Assembly (NCBI RefSeq): GCF_000716435.1
Contig: NZ_JNWO01000010.1
Coordinates: 62,001-126,000, forward strand
DNA length: 64,000 nt
Origin: Streptomyces xylophagus
Lineage (GTDB): Bacteria > Actinomycetota > Actinomycetes > Streptomycetales > Streptomycetaceae
Direction: 5' to 3'
Position numbers and translations under genes: made by a program. Under the pieces are notes generated by a model, which saw only the letters and a list, made by a program, of their open reading frames with translations, made no database searches and was not told the origin of the DNA. Shown piece after piece: positions 38,767 through 46,940 of the stretch; the first letter of the stretch is position 1; every line of letters begins with the position of its first letter.

Positions 38767-39914
38767 AGCGTGAGCAAGGTGGTGTCGACGGCGTCGGCGA
38801 TGGCTTTCGCACCGGCGTCGTTGACGTGGAGGCCGTCGCCGGCGTTGAACTCGGCCCGGATCCGGGTGGGTTGGCCGGGGTCGGCGACGGCGGCGGCGAT
38901 GTCCACGACGGCGTCGAAGGGCTGGTCCGGGCCGAGCAGCCAGTCGTTGACGCGGCGGCGGGTGGCCTGGCCCTGCGGGGTGTCGACCCCGTCGTAGATG
39001 GTGCCTTCGTACGGTCCGAGGGTGCCGCCGATGGCGATGAGTCCGGCGGCGTGGAGGCGGTCGGTGAGGGCGGTGAAGCCCGCGATGAGGTCCTCGGCGG
39101 TCGGGGCGCCGGCCGGGGGTTCGGGGAAGGACTGGGCGCCGGGCAGGCCGATGTCGTTGAGGCCGGCATGGATCAGGACGTGGCTGACGCCGGGCACGTC
39201 GAGGACGTCGTGTTCGAGTCGGGCCAGGAGGTGTTCGCCGGCCTCGTCGGTGAGGAGCCGGTTGCCGGAGATGCCCTGGTTGACGATCCAGCCGCGGGTG
39301 AGACGGCGGCTGAGCTGTGCGGGGAAGCTGTTGTCGGCGCCGGGGGTGGTGGCCGCGCCCTCGACCCATGAGTCCCCGAAGGCGACGGCGATGCGGGTGC
39401 CGGCGGGCGCGAGGACGTCGACGCCGGCGAGGAGGTGACTTGTCGTCAGTTCTTCGGCGTCGTCGAGGACTTCGGCGGAGAGCTGGTTGCCGGGGACGAC
39501 GTGTCCGGTGTCGTGGGCGACGGCGGAGTAGGTGGTCGGTCCGGTGTCGCCCGGCAGATAGAGGCTGAGGACGAGTTCCTCGCCCGCGTGCGCGGGCCGT
39601 TCGACGGGGTCGCTGAGGAGTTCTTCGCCGACGCGGATCACGGCGGTCGGAGCGCCGGAGAAGGTCAGCGGGGTGTCGGTGCCGGGGTCGATGCCGCTGC
39701 CCCGGGTGCGGGTGGCGAGGTGGGCGCCGCCGATGTCCAGGGGCTCCTTGCCGTAGCGGTTGCTGAGCCTGACTCGGAGTGCGTCGCCCCCTCCGGCCAG
39801 GCGCAGGGACTGCCGTACGGTCTGGTCGGTGAAGCCGCGGGGTTCGAAGAGGTGGAAGTCCTCGTGGGGGCTGAGGACGGCGGAGCGGTGGGCTGCGATC
39901 CACGTCGTTGTCAT
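38763..39914 (-). CDS. SGNH/GDSL hydrolase family protein
   Basis: A 383-residue esterase/lipase-type enzyme. An N-terminal beta-sandwich (about 1-165: LRVRLSNRYGKEPLDIGGAHLA and others) precedes the SGNH domain with block I VAFGDSWVEGAATTPGADNS (Ser nucleophile), block II GISGNRLL, block III HAGLNDIG and the catalytic DGLHVND near the C-terminus. No signal peptide is visible. The substrate is unknown. An unusual T8 run, CTTTTTTTA, at 39960-39968 lies in the 65 bp before its start. The gene follows the monooxygenase gene on the same strand. Confidence 0.88.
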   Translation of the reverse strand: MTTTWIAAHRSAVLSPHEDFHLFEPRGFTDQTVRQSLRLAGGGDALRVRLSNRYGKEPLDIGGAHLATRTRGSGIDPGTDTPLTFSGAPTAVIRVGEELLSDPVERPAHAGEELVLSLYLPGDTGPTTYSAVAHDTGHVVPGNQLSAEVLDDAEELTTSHLLAGVDVLAPAGTRIAVAFGDSWVEGAATTPGADNSFPAQLSRRLTRGWIVNQGISGNRLLTDEAGEHLLARLEHDVLDVPGVSHVLIHAGLNDIGLPGAQSFPEPPAGAPTAEDLIAGFTALTDRLHAAGLIAIGGTLGPYEGTIYDGVDTPQGQATRRRVNDWLLGPDQPFDAVVDIAAAVADPGQPTRIRAEFNAGDGLHVNDAGAKAIADAVDTTLLTL

Positions 39915-39979
39915 GGCGGGCCCAACGTCGCGATTGTCGGACGTCTTCCTCCCCTTGCGCTTTTTTTACTCTCCGCTTG

Positions 39980-41428
39980 TCACCTTCCCTCGACTAGCGG
40001 GGTGAGGGTCCGGGCCTGCCGGGCCGGGGGGATCTGCGGCTGGGGGTCGAGCCCGAAGGTCGTGAAGGCCGTTCGGTCCGGCAGGGGGTAAGGGTCCTTG
40101 CCCGTGAGGGAGTTGAGGATGGTGGCGCTGCGCCAGGCGGCGAGGCCGAGGTCGGGGGCGCCGACTCCGTGGGTGTGGACTTCGGCGTTCTGGACGTAGA
40201 CCTGGCAGCCGGCGCCGGTGACGGAGGGGTCGAGGACGAGCCTGAACTGGTCGTCCACGCGCGGGCGTTCGGCGCTGTCGCGGCGCAGGTAGGGGTCGAG
40301 TCCGGCGAGGATGCGGCCGAGGGGGCGTTCGCGGTAGCCGGTGGCGAGGACGACGGCGTCGGTGGTGAGGCGGGAGCGGGTGTTCTGCTGGACGTGTTCC
40401 AGGTGGAGTTCGACCTTGGTGGTCGCGATGCGGCCCGCCGTACGGACGCGGACGCCGGGGGTGAGGACGGCGTCGGGCCAACCGCCGTGCAGGGTACGGC
40501 GGTAGAGCTCGTCGTGGATGGCGGCGATGGTGCCGGCGTCGATGCCCCTGTGGAGTTGCCACTGTGCGGTGACGAGGCGGTCGCGGACCGGTTCGGCGAG
40601 GGCGTGGAAGTAGCGGGTGTAGTCGGGGGTGAAGTGCTCCAGGCCGAGCTTGGAGTACTCCATGGGCGCGAAGGCCTCGCTGCGGCCCAGCCAGTGGATC
40701 TTCTCGTGTCCTGCGGGGCGGTTGCGGAGCAGGTCGAGGAAGACCTCGGCGCCGGTCTGTCCGGAGCCGATGACGGTGATGTGCTCGGCGGCGAGGAACG
40801 TTTCGCGGTGGGCGAGGTAGTCGGCGGCGTGGATGACGGGGACGCCGGGGGCTTCGACGAGGGGCTTGAGCGGGTCCGGGACGTAGGGGGCGGTGCCTAC
40901 GCCGAGGACGATGTTCTTGGTGTAGGTGCGGCCGAGGGCTTCGGCCTCTCCGTCGCTGTCGAGCTGGGTGAAGTCGACCTCGAAGACGTCGCGTTCGGGG
41001 TTGAAGCGGACGGCGTCGACCTGGTGGCCGAAGTGGAGTCCGGGGAGGCTGCCCGCGACCCAGCGGCAGTAGGCGTCGTACTCGGCGCGCTGGATGTGGA
41101 AGCGCTCGGCGAAGTAGAAGGGGAAGAGCCGGTCACGGTCCTTGAGGTAGTTGAGGAAGGACCAGGGGCTGGCGGGGTCGGCGAGGGTCACCAGGTCGGC
41201 GAGGAAGGGGACTTGGACGGTGGCGCCGTCGATGAGCAGGCCGGGGTGCCAGTCGAAGCCGGGGCGCTGTTCGTAGAAGGCGGTGTCGAGTTCGGTGAGG
41301 GGGTGGGCGAGCGCGGCCAGCGAGAGGTTGAACGGTCCGATGCCGATGCCGACCAGGTCGCGGGGTGCTTCGGGTTCGTGGCGTGGGGGGTTGGGGGCCT
41401 GGGGGTGACCCGTCGGGGGGTGGCTCAT
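39980..41428 (-). CDS. lysine/ornithine N-monooxygenase (DesB-like)
   Basis: A flavoenzyme of about 482 residues that N-hydroxylates lysine, cadaverine or ornithine for hydroxamate siderophores. FAD motif DLVGIGIGPFNLSLAAL starts at residue 24. Then FDWHPGLLIDGATVQVPFLADLVTLADPASPWSFLNYLKD, NADPH motif ITVIGSGQTGAEVFLDLLRN and the C-terminal D(x)3(L/F)ATGY-type VVLATGYRERPLG are all present. The start at 41428 overlaps the decarboxylase stop by 4 bp (ATGA), so the two are translationally coupled. No acyltransferase or IucA/IucC synthetase gene is next to it. Confidence 0.9.
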   Translation of the reverse strand: MSHPPTGHPQAPNPPRHEPEAPRDLVGIGIGPFNLSLAALAHPLTELDTAFYEQRPGFDWHPGLLIDGATVQVPFLADLVTLADPASPWSFLNYLKDRDRLFPFYFAERFHIQRAEYDAYCRWVAGSLPGLHFGHQVDAVRFNPERDVFEVDFTQLDSDGEAEALGRTYTKNIVLGVGTAPYVPDPLKPLVEAPGVPVIHAADYLAHRETFLAAEHITVIGSGQTGAEVFLDLLRNRPAGHEKIHWLGRSEAFAPMEYSKLGLEHFTPDYTRYFHALAEPVRDRLVTAQWQLHRGIDAGTIAAIHDELYRRTLHGGWPDAVLTPGVRVRTAGRIATTKVELHLEHVQQNTRSRLTTDAVVLATGYRERPLGRILAGLDPYLRRDSAERPRVDDQFRLVLDPSVTGAGCQVYVQNAEVHTHGVGAPDLGLAAWRSATILNSLTGKDPYPLPDRTAFTTFGLDPQPQIPPARQARTLTPLVEGR

Positions 41429-42792
41429 CGGGGGGTGTGTCCTTCCACCAGTTTCAGGAGGGCGGCCAGGTCGTCGGGCCGGGTGTGGGGGTTGAGGAGG
41501 GTGGCTTTGAGCCAGAGCCGGCCGTCGAGCGCGGCCCGGCCGAGGACGGCCCGTCCGTCGTGGAGGAGTTGTCGGCGTACGGCGGCGACGGCCTCGTCGG
41601 TGGCTTCGGCCGGCCGGAACAGGACGGTGCTGATGACGGGCGGGTCGTAGAGCTCGAAACCGGGGTGGTTGTGGACCATGGCGGCGAACTCCCGTGCGCG
41701 GGCGCAGACTTGGTCGACGAGGGTGCCGAGTCCGGTGCGGCCGAGGGTTTTCAGGGTGACGGCGATCTTGAGGACGTCGGGGCGTCGGGTGGTGCGCATC
41801 GAGCGGCCGAGGAGGTCGGGGAGACCGGCTTCGGTGTCGTCGTCGGCGTTGAGGTAGTCGGCGCGCTGGGTGAGGGCGGCGAGGTCGCGGGGGTGGCGTA
41901 CGGCGAGGAGGCCGGCGGCGACGGGCTGCCAGCCGAGTTTGTGCAGGTCGAGGGTGACGGTGTGGGCGCGGTCGAGGCCGGCGAGTTTGTCGCGGTGCCG
42001 GTCGCTGAAGGCGAGGCCTCCGCCGTAGGCCGCGTCGATGTGGAGGCGGGCGCCGTGGGCCGCGCACAGGCCGGCGATCTCGGGCAGCGGGTCGATGAGG
42101 CCGGCGTCGGTGGTGCCGGCGGTGGCGGCGACCAGGACGGAGCCGCGCGGGCCCGGCAGTGCGGTGAGGGCCTCGTCGAGGGCGGCGGGGTCGAGGGTGC
42201 CGGCCGGGGCGGGGACGACCACGGGGTCGGGCAGCCCGAGGAGCCAGGCGGCGCGGGGCAGGGAGTGGTGGGCGTTGGAGCCGCACACCAACTGCACGCT
42301 GCCGTTGTGCGCTTCGCGGGCGAGCAGCAGGGCGAGTTGGTTGGCCTCGGTGCCGCCGGTGGTGACGAGGGCGTCGGCGAGGCCGATCTCGTGGGCGAGG
42401 GTACGGGCGACGAGGGCTTCGAGGGCGGAGGCGGCCGGGGCCTGGTCCCAGGAGTCCAGCGACGGGTTGAGCGCGCTGACGGCGAGGTCGGCGGCGGTGG
42501 CGACAGCGAGCGGCGGGCAGTGCAGGTGCGCCGCGCAGAGCGGGTCGGCGGGGTCGGCGGCGCCCTCCGCGAGGGCGTGCACGAGGGTGCGCAGGGCGAT
42601 CGGATCGCCTTCGTCCGGGAGTACGTCCCCCACGGCGTCCAGCATGCGGGCGGCGACCGCCTCGGGGCCGCCCGCGGGGAACGGGCCGCCGCGTGCGCGG
42701 CGGCCGGTGCCGAGGGCGTCGAGGACGGTGTCGAGCAACGGCCGTAGAGCGTCGGGGCCTTCGGGGCCTGAGGCGAGGGGGGCGCTGCTCAT
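41425..42792 (-). CDS. PLP-dependent lysine decarboxylase family protein (DesA-like)
   Basis: A 455-residue group II (aspartate aminotransferase fold) decarboxylase. VTTGGTEANQLALLLARE contacts the PLP phosphate, HIDAAYGGG carries the PLP-nitrogen aspartate (Asp253), and LDLHKLGWQP contains the Schiff-base Lys285. This fits DesA-type enzymes that make cadaverine from lysine; DABA or aromatic amino acid decarboxylase cannot be excluded. The ATG at 42792 is preceded by CCGGAGG. It is the first gene of the two-gene unit. I looked for and did not see the iron-box palindrome (TTAGGTTAGGCT type) found before desA in S. coelicolor. Confidence 0.88.
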   Translation of the reverse strand: MSSAPLASGPEGPDALRPLLDTVLDALGTGRRARGGPFPAGGPEAVAARMLDAVGDVLPDEGDPIALRTLVHALAEGAADPADPLCAAHLHCPPLAVATAADLAVSALNPSLDSWDQAPAASALEALVARTLAHEIGLADALVTTGGTEANQLALLLAREAHNGSVQLVCGSNAHHSLPRAAWLLGLPDPVVVPAPAGTLDPAALDEALTALPGPRGSVLVAATAGTTDAGLIDPLPEIAGLCAAHGARLHIDAAYGGGLAFSDRHRDKLAGLDRAHTVTLDLHKLGWQPVAAGLLAVRHPRDLAALTQRADYLNADDDTEAGLPDLLGRSMRTTRRPDVLKIAVTLKTLGRTGLGTLVDQVCARAREFAAMVHNHPGFELYDPPVISTVLFRPAEATDEAVAAVRRQLLHDGRAVLGRAALDGRLWLKATLLNPHTRPDDLAALLKLVEGHTPR

Positions 42793-42917
42793 GCTGTCCT
42801 CCGGGGCGCGGGCATGGGGAATTCCAGCTTGGACCCGGATGAGTCGACGCGCCCGGGGAGTACAACGATCAGAACCCGAAAGGGTGTTGTTCAGGGCCCG
42901 TGTGTTGGTGCGGGCGT

Positions 42918-42992
42918 TGCCGGGGGCTGCGCCCCCAGACCCCCGCTTCGGCCCTGAAGGGGCCTCGTCCTCAAACGCCGGACGGGCTGAAT
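42918..42992. repeat. dispersed Streptomyces intergenic repeat merging into the pepN 3' end
   Basis: GGGGGCTGCGCCCCC hairpin, AGACCCCCGCTTCGG, then CCTCGTCCTCAAACGCCGG and ACGGGCTGAA form a composite I recognise from memory as a very common Streptomyces intergenic element. The TCA inside CCTCAAACG is the pepN stop codon (42971-42973), so the last six codons of pepN derive from the element. Confidence 0.7.
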
Positions 42993-45589
42993 TGCACCCC
43001 CCGTACTCGCAATGCGCGCTCCAGGTCGTCGAGTTGGTCGACCAGCTTGCGGCGCAGGGCCGGGGTGAGGTCGGCGTCGCGCAGGCATTCCTCGCCGAGG
43101 CGGAGGGTTTCGGGGTCGACGGCGTGGGTGGGGAAGGCCCAGCGGCCGGCAGCATCGGCCATGGCGGGGCCCCGGCGGGCGGCGAGGGCGACCGCGTCCT
43201 CGTAGAAGCGGGGCACGTACTCCCGTACCAGATCGGCCTGTTCGGGTTGCCAGAAGCCCTGGGCGGTGGCGGTGAAGAGGTAGTTGGAGAGGTCGTCGGT
43301 GGTGAACATCGCCTCCCAGGCCGTGCGCTTGGCCTCGGGGTCGGGCAGGGCGGCACGGCAGCGGGCGGCGCCTTCCTGGCCGGTGGCGGACGGGTCGCGC
43401 TCCAGCTCGGCGGCGATCGCGGGCTCGTCGGTGGCGCCGAGGACGGCCAGGCGACCCAGCACGCGCCAGCGGAGCTCCGGGTCCAGCTCGGGGCCGCCGG
43501 GGACGGTGCCCTCGGTGAGCCAGGCGGCGATGGTGTCCGGGTGTGCGGCGACGTCGATGAAGTGGCGTACGGCGATGAGGCGCAGGCCGGGGTTGGAGCC
43601 GTCCTCGGTGCGGCGGATGAGGTCGCGGCACAGATCGGTGAGGGTGGAGAGGGCGACCGGGCGGGCCTCGGGAGTGAGGTAACGGTCGGCGACCTGGGCG
43701 GCGGAGAAGGCGAGGACGCCCTGGACGAGGGCGAGGTCCGTCTCGTGCGGGAGGTGGGCGCGGGCGGCGTCCAGGTAGGCGGAGGCCGGGAGTTCGCCGT
43801 CGCGGACAGCGTCCCTAAGGGCGTTCCAGACGACCGCGCGGGTGAGGGGTTCGGGGAGGCCGGAGAGGCTGGTGCGGACCGTTTCGAGGGACTCGGCGTC
43901 GAAGCGGATCTTGGCGTAGGTGAAGTCGCCGTCGTTGAGGAGGACGAGGGCGGGGCGGGAACCCATGGTGCTTGTGCTGCTGCTGCCGCTGGGGGTGGCG
44001 GCGAGGTCCTCCTCGATGCGGCCGCGCAGGGTGAGGCGGCTCGCGTCGTGGAGGTCGTGGTCGTAGAGGCCGATGGTGATGCGGTGCGGGCGCTTGCCGC
44101 CGGCTGACTCGTGGGTGCTGAGGTGGGTGAGTCCGTCCCGGTCCTGGGCGGGGTCGGGCCCGGTCCAGACTCCGTGGCTGCCCTCGTGCTGGATGGCGAG
44201 GCTCCAGTAGCCGTCGGTCGCGCCGACTTCGGGCGTGAGGGTGTCCACCCCCGTCGTGCGCAGCCACGCGTCCGCCCAGGCGTGGACGTCCCGTTCGGTG
44301 CCGGAGGCGAGGGAGTCGATGAAGTCGGCGAGGGTGGCGTTGGCGAACTTGTGGCGGGCGAAGTGGGTGTTGATGCCGGCGAGGAAGTCCTTCTCGCCGA
44401 GCCAGGCCACCAACTGCCGTAGTGCGGAGGCGCCCTTGGCGTACGAGATGCCGTCGAAGTTCAGGAGGGCGGAGGCGGTGTCGTCGACGTTCTCCGGGGC
44501 CACGGGGTGGGTGGAGGGGCGCTGGTCGGCGTCGTAGCCCCAGGCCTTGCGGACGACGCCGAAGTCGGTCCAGGTGTCGGTGAAGCGGGTGGCTTCGGTG
44601 AGGGTCTGGTAGCCCATGTACTCGGCGAAGGACTCGTTCAGCCAGATGTCGTCCCACCACTGGAGGGTGACGAGGTCGCCGAACCACATGTGGGCCATCT
44701 CGTGGGCGATGACCATGCCGCGGGTCTGGCGCTCGGTGTCGGTGACGGCGGAGCGGTAGATGAACTCGTCGCGGAAGGTGACCAGTCCGGGGTTCTCCAT
44801 GGCGCCCGCGTTGAACTCGGGGACGAAGGCCTGGTCGTAGGAGTCGAAGGGGTAGGGCTCCTCGAACTTCTCGTGGTAGCGGTCGTAGCACTGCCGGGTG
44901 ATGTCGAGGATCTCCTCGGCGTCCGCGTCGAGGTGGGGGGCCAGGGAGCGACGGCAGTGGATGCCGAAGGGCAGTCCTCGGTGCTCGGTGCGGATCGAGT
45001 GCCAGGGGCCGGCGGCGACGGCGACGAGGTAGGTCGAGATGAGGGGGGTGGGGGCGGCCTGCCAGCGGCCTTCGCCGAGGTGTTCGGTGATGCCGTTGGC
45101 GAGGACGGTCCAGCCTTCGGGGGCCGTGACGGTCAGGTCGAAGACGGACTTGAGGTCGGGCTGGTCGAAGGCGGCGAAGACGCGCTGGACGTCGTCCATG
45201 AACAGCTGGGTGTAGAGGTAGGTCTCGCCGTCGGTGGGGTCCGTGAAGCGGTGCATGCCCTCGCCGGTGCGGGAGTAGCGCATGCTCGCGTCGACGCGCA
45301 GTTCGTGCTCGCCGGCGGTGAGGCCGGGCAGCGGGAGCCGGTTCTCGACGAGTTTTTCCGGGTCCAGGGGGTGGCCGTCGAGGGTGACGGAGCGCAGCTC
45401 GGCGGGCTTGAGCTCGACGAAGGTGTCGGTGCCTTCTTGATCCCCGCGAACGGTGAACCGGATGACGGTGCGGGAGTCGAAGGTGTCTTCGCCCGTCGTC
45501 AGATCGAGTTCGATCGTGTAGCGGTGGACGTCGAGGAGCCTGGCACGGGTCTGCGCTTCGTCGCGCGTCAGTACGGACATGGTGGACAT
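42971..45589 (-). CDS. pepN: aminopeptidase N
   Basis: An M1 zinc aminopeptidase of about 870 residues that removes N-terminal residues from peptides in the cytoplasm. Exopeptidase motif GAMEN is at about residue 262, zinc motif HEMAHMWFGDLVTLQWWDDIWLNESFAEY starts at about 296 with the third ligand Glu in NESFAEY, and the ERAP1-like helical C-terminal domain occupies residues about 500-870. No signal peptide. In-frame ATGs at 45610, 45589 and 45580 all lack a strong ribosome binding site; MSTMSVLTRDEAQ (45589) is chosen tentatively. The C-terminal FSPSGV is encoded by the dispersed repeat at 42918-42992. Confidence 0.94.
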   Translation of the reverse strand: MSTMSVLTRDEAQTRARLLDVHRYTIELDLTTGEDTFDSRTVIRFTVRGDQEGTDTFVELKPAELRSVTLDGHPLDPEKLVENRLPLPGLTAGEHELRVDASMRYSRTGEGMHRFTDPTDGETYLYTQLFMDDVQRVFAAFDQPDLKSVFDLTVTAPEGWTVLANGITEHLGEGRWQAAPTPLISTYLVAVAAGPWHSIRTEHRGLPFGIHCRRSLAPHLDADAEEILDITRQCYDRYHEKFEEPYPFDSYDQAFVPEFNAGAMENPGLVTFRDEFIYRSAVTDTERQTRGMVIAHEMAHMWFGDLVTLQWWDDIWLNESFAEYMGYQTLTEATRFTDTWTDFGVVRKAWGYDADQRPSTHPVAPENVDDTASALLNFDGISYAKGASALRQLVAWLGEKDFLAGINTHFARHKFANATLADFIDSLASGTERDVHAWADAWLRTTGVDTLTPEVGATDGYWSLAIQHEGSHGVWTGPDPAQDRDGLTHLSTHESAGGKRPHRITIGLYDHDLHDASRLTLRGRIEEDLAATPSGSSSTSTMGSRPALVLLNDGDFTYAKIRFDAESLETVRTSLSGLPEPLTRAVVWNALRDAVRDGELPASAYLDAARAHLPHETDLALVQGVLAFSAAQVADRYLTPEARPVALSTLTDLCRDLIRRTEDGSNPGLRLIAVRHFIDVAAHPDTIAAWLTEGTVPGGPELDPELRWRVLGRLAVLGATDEPAIAAELERDPSATGQEGAARCRAALPDPEAKRTAWEAMFTTDDLSNYLFTATAQGFWQPEQADLVREYVPRFYEDAVALAARRGPAMADAAGRWAFPTHAVDPETLRLGEECLRDADLTPALRRKLVDQLDDLERALRVRGVQFSPSGV

Positions 45590-45636
45590 GCTGCCTGATG
45601 GCACTGACATGGCACAGGGCGGGTCCGGTACGCGGC

Positions 45637-46191
45637 CTATGTCCGGTCGGGGGTGGGGGTGGCGGAGGCGGTGTTCTGGGCGTCGCGCTGGTAGGGCACG
45701 CGCGCGTCCGGGTGCGGCGGGGAGGGGTGGGGCAGCGCCGGGCCGGGGTCGGGCGGGTCCTTGAGGAGGGCGCGGAGTTCGCGGACCTCGTGTTCGAGGG
45801 CCTGGTGGCGCCGGTGGGCGTCGTAGAGGTAGCGGACCTTGGTGCGCAGGGTCCAGGGGTCGACGGGTTTGGTGACGAGGTCGGCGACGCCGAGGGCGAA
45901 GGCGGCGGCGGTCAGTTCGGGGTCGAGGCCGAAGCCGGTGAGGAGGACGACGGGGATGTGCTGGGTCTGTTCGAGGCGGCGCAGGTAGCGGACCACGTCC
46001 AGGCCACTGACGCCGGGCATGCGCACGTCGAGCAGGAGCAGGCCGACCTGGCCGCGGAGCACCTGCTTGAGCGCCTCGTCGCCGCTGGTGGCGCGGGCGA
46101 GCGGACGGCCCAGCGGGGCCAGGGCGCTCTCCAGCGCGTACAGCGTGTCCTCATGGTCGTCGACGATGAGGATCTTGGCATCCGACGGCAT
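45637..46191 (-). CDS. stand-alone response regulator
   Basis: A 184-residue protein. The receiver domain spans residues 1-125: acidic pocket VDDHED, phospho-acceptor Asp in LLLLDVRMPGVSG, VLLTG threonine, and KPVDPWTLRTK with the conserved lysine. A short helix (RRHQALEHEVRELRALLKD) and a Pro-rich tail follow; there is no DNA-binding output domain. A cognate kinase is not adjacent. It could act as a phosphorelay intermediate or by protein-protein contact. The ATG is at 46191. Confidence 0.88.
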   Translation of the reverse strand: MPSDAKILIVDDHEDTLYALESALAPLGRPLARATSGDEALKQVLRGQVGLLLLDVRMPGVSGLDVVRYLRRLEQTQHIPVVLLTGFGLDPELTAAAFALGVADLVTKPVDPWTLRTKVRYLYDAHRRHQALEHEVRELRALLKDPPDPGPALPHPSPPHPDARVPYQRDAQNTASATPTPDRT

Positions 46192-46232
46192 GGCCCGACG
46201 TCCCTCCCGCGTGGGACAACCAGCTTATGACG

Positions 46233-46262
46233 CAGCCGATGACGGGCCGTGCCCGTCGGCTG
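46233..46262 (-). terminator. hairpin after chorismate mutase
   Basis: CAGCCGA(tg)ACGGGC and GCCCGTCGGCTG pair over 12 bp with a 2-nt bulge and a small loop. It lies 82 bp downstream of the chorismate mutase stop and upstream of the response regulator gene, both leftward, so it may end the former transcript. Confidence 0.55.
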
Positions 46263-46343
46263 ACAAGGAGTGCACAAGGACTGCACAGCGCAGCATCGCC
46301 CCGAACTCACCCCGCTGTCACGCCCATTACGGGACTCGGGAGG

Positions 46344-46694
46344 TCAGTTCGCCGTGGGTGAACCGCCGTTCACGGTGTCCTCGGCGATGCGCTCGTGGTG
46401 GCGGATCACCTCGCCGATGATGAAATTGAGGAACTTCTCAGCGAACGCCGGGTCCAGCTTGGCGCTTTCGGCCAGCGCCCGCAGCCGCTCGATCTGGCGG
46501 GCCTCGCGGGCCGGGTCGGCGGGCGGCAGCTGGTGGGCGGCCTTGAGGAAGCCGACCTGCTGGGTGGCCTTGAAGCGTTCGGCGAGCATGTGGACGACGG
46601 CCGCGTCGATGTTGTCGATGCTGTCGCGCAGCCGGGCGAGCTCCTCGCGCACGGCGGGGTCGACGTCACCGGTTCCGTTGGTGCTGGTGGTCAT
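46344..46694 (-). CDS. chorismate mutase, AroQ type
   Basis: A 116-residue all-helical enzyme converting chorismate to prephenate for Phe/Tyr synthesis. Sequence order fits the AroQ fold: LARLRDSIDNIDAAVVHMLAERFKATQQVGFLKAAHQLPPADPAREARQIERLRALA, then FAEKFLNFIIGEVIRHHERIA. Active-site positions include Arg in the first helix, Lys in FKATQQVG and Arg in REARQ. The ATG is at 46694. There is no prephenate dehydratase fusion. A 32-33-bp tandem array lies immediately upstream. Confidence 0.92.
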   Translation of the reverse strand: MTTSTNGTGDVDPAVREELARLRDSIDNIDAAVVHMLAERFKATQQVGFLKAAHQLPPADPAREARQIERLRALAESAKLDPAFAEKFLNFIIGEVIRHHERIAEDTVNGGSPTAN

Positions 46695-46706
46695 GGGCGA
46701 CCACCC

Positions 46707-46940
46707 TACGTGGAGTGCGGTCGATCGATCAGCGGGCCTGTGTGGTGTGCGGCCACACGGTCGTCGGACCTACCTCGGCGCACTGCCGATTGGTCGTCGA
46801 ACCCATGTGGTGTGCGACCACTCAATCGTCGGCTCCACGTGGCGGGCGACCACTCGACACTCGTCCCCTATGTGGTGTGCGGCCACTCGACAATCGACCG
46901 CTACGTGGCGTGCGGCCACTCGATCCTCGGCGGGTCCGCC
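46707..46940. repeat. 32-33-bp tandem repeat, about seven units, at the AraC gene 3' end
   Basis: Units centred on GTGG(Y)GTGCGGCCAC begin (at GTGG or its equivalent) at 46710, 46742, 46774, 46807, 46839, 46872 and 46905. Unit 46774 is strongly degraded. Each good unit contains the interrupted palindrome GTGG-N7-CCAC followed by TCGA. The last unit overlaps the final codons and stop of the AraC-type gene (46901). The rest fill the space to the chorismate mutase start. The drift between 32 and 33 bp argues against a coding array. Confidence 0.85.

Noticed and set aside
42793..42917. IdeR/DmdR iron box upstream of the decarboxylase gene
   Set aside because: No sequence resembling TTAGGTTAGGCTAACCTAA was found in the 125 bp before the gene on either strand.
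46707..46940. CRISPR array
   Set aside because: The whole 32-33-bp period is repeated with no room for spacers, and no cas genes are near. The same holds for the arrays at 52345, 55063 and 17622.
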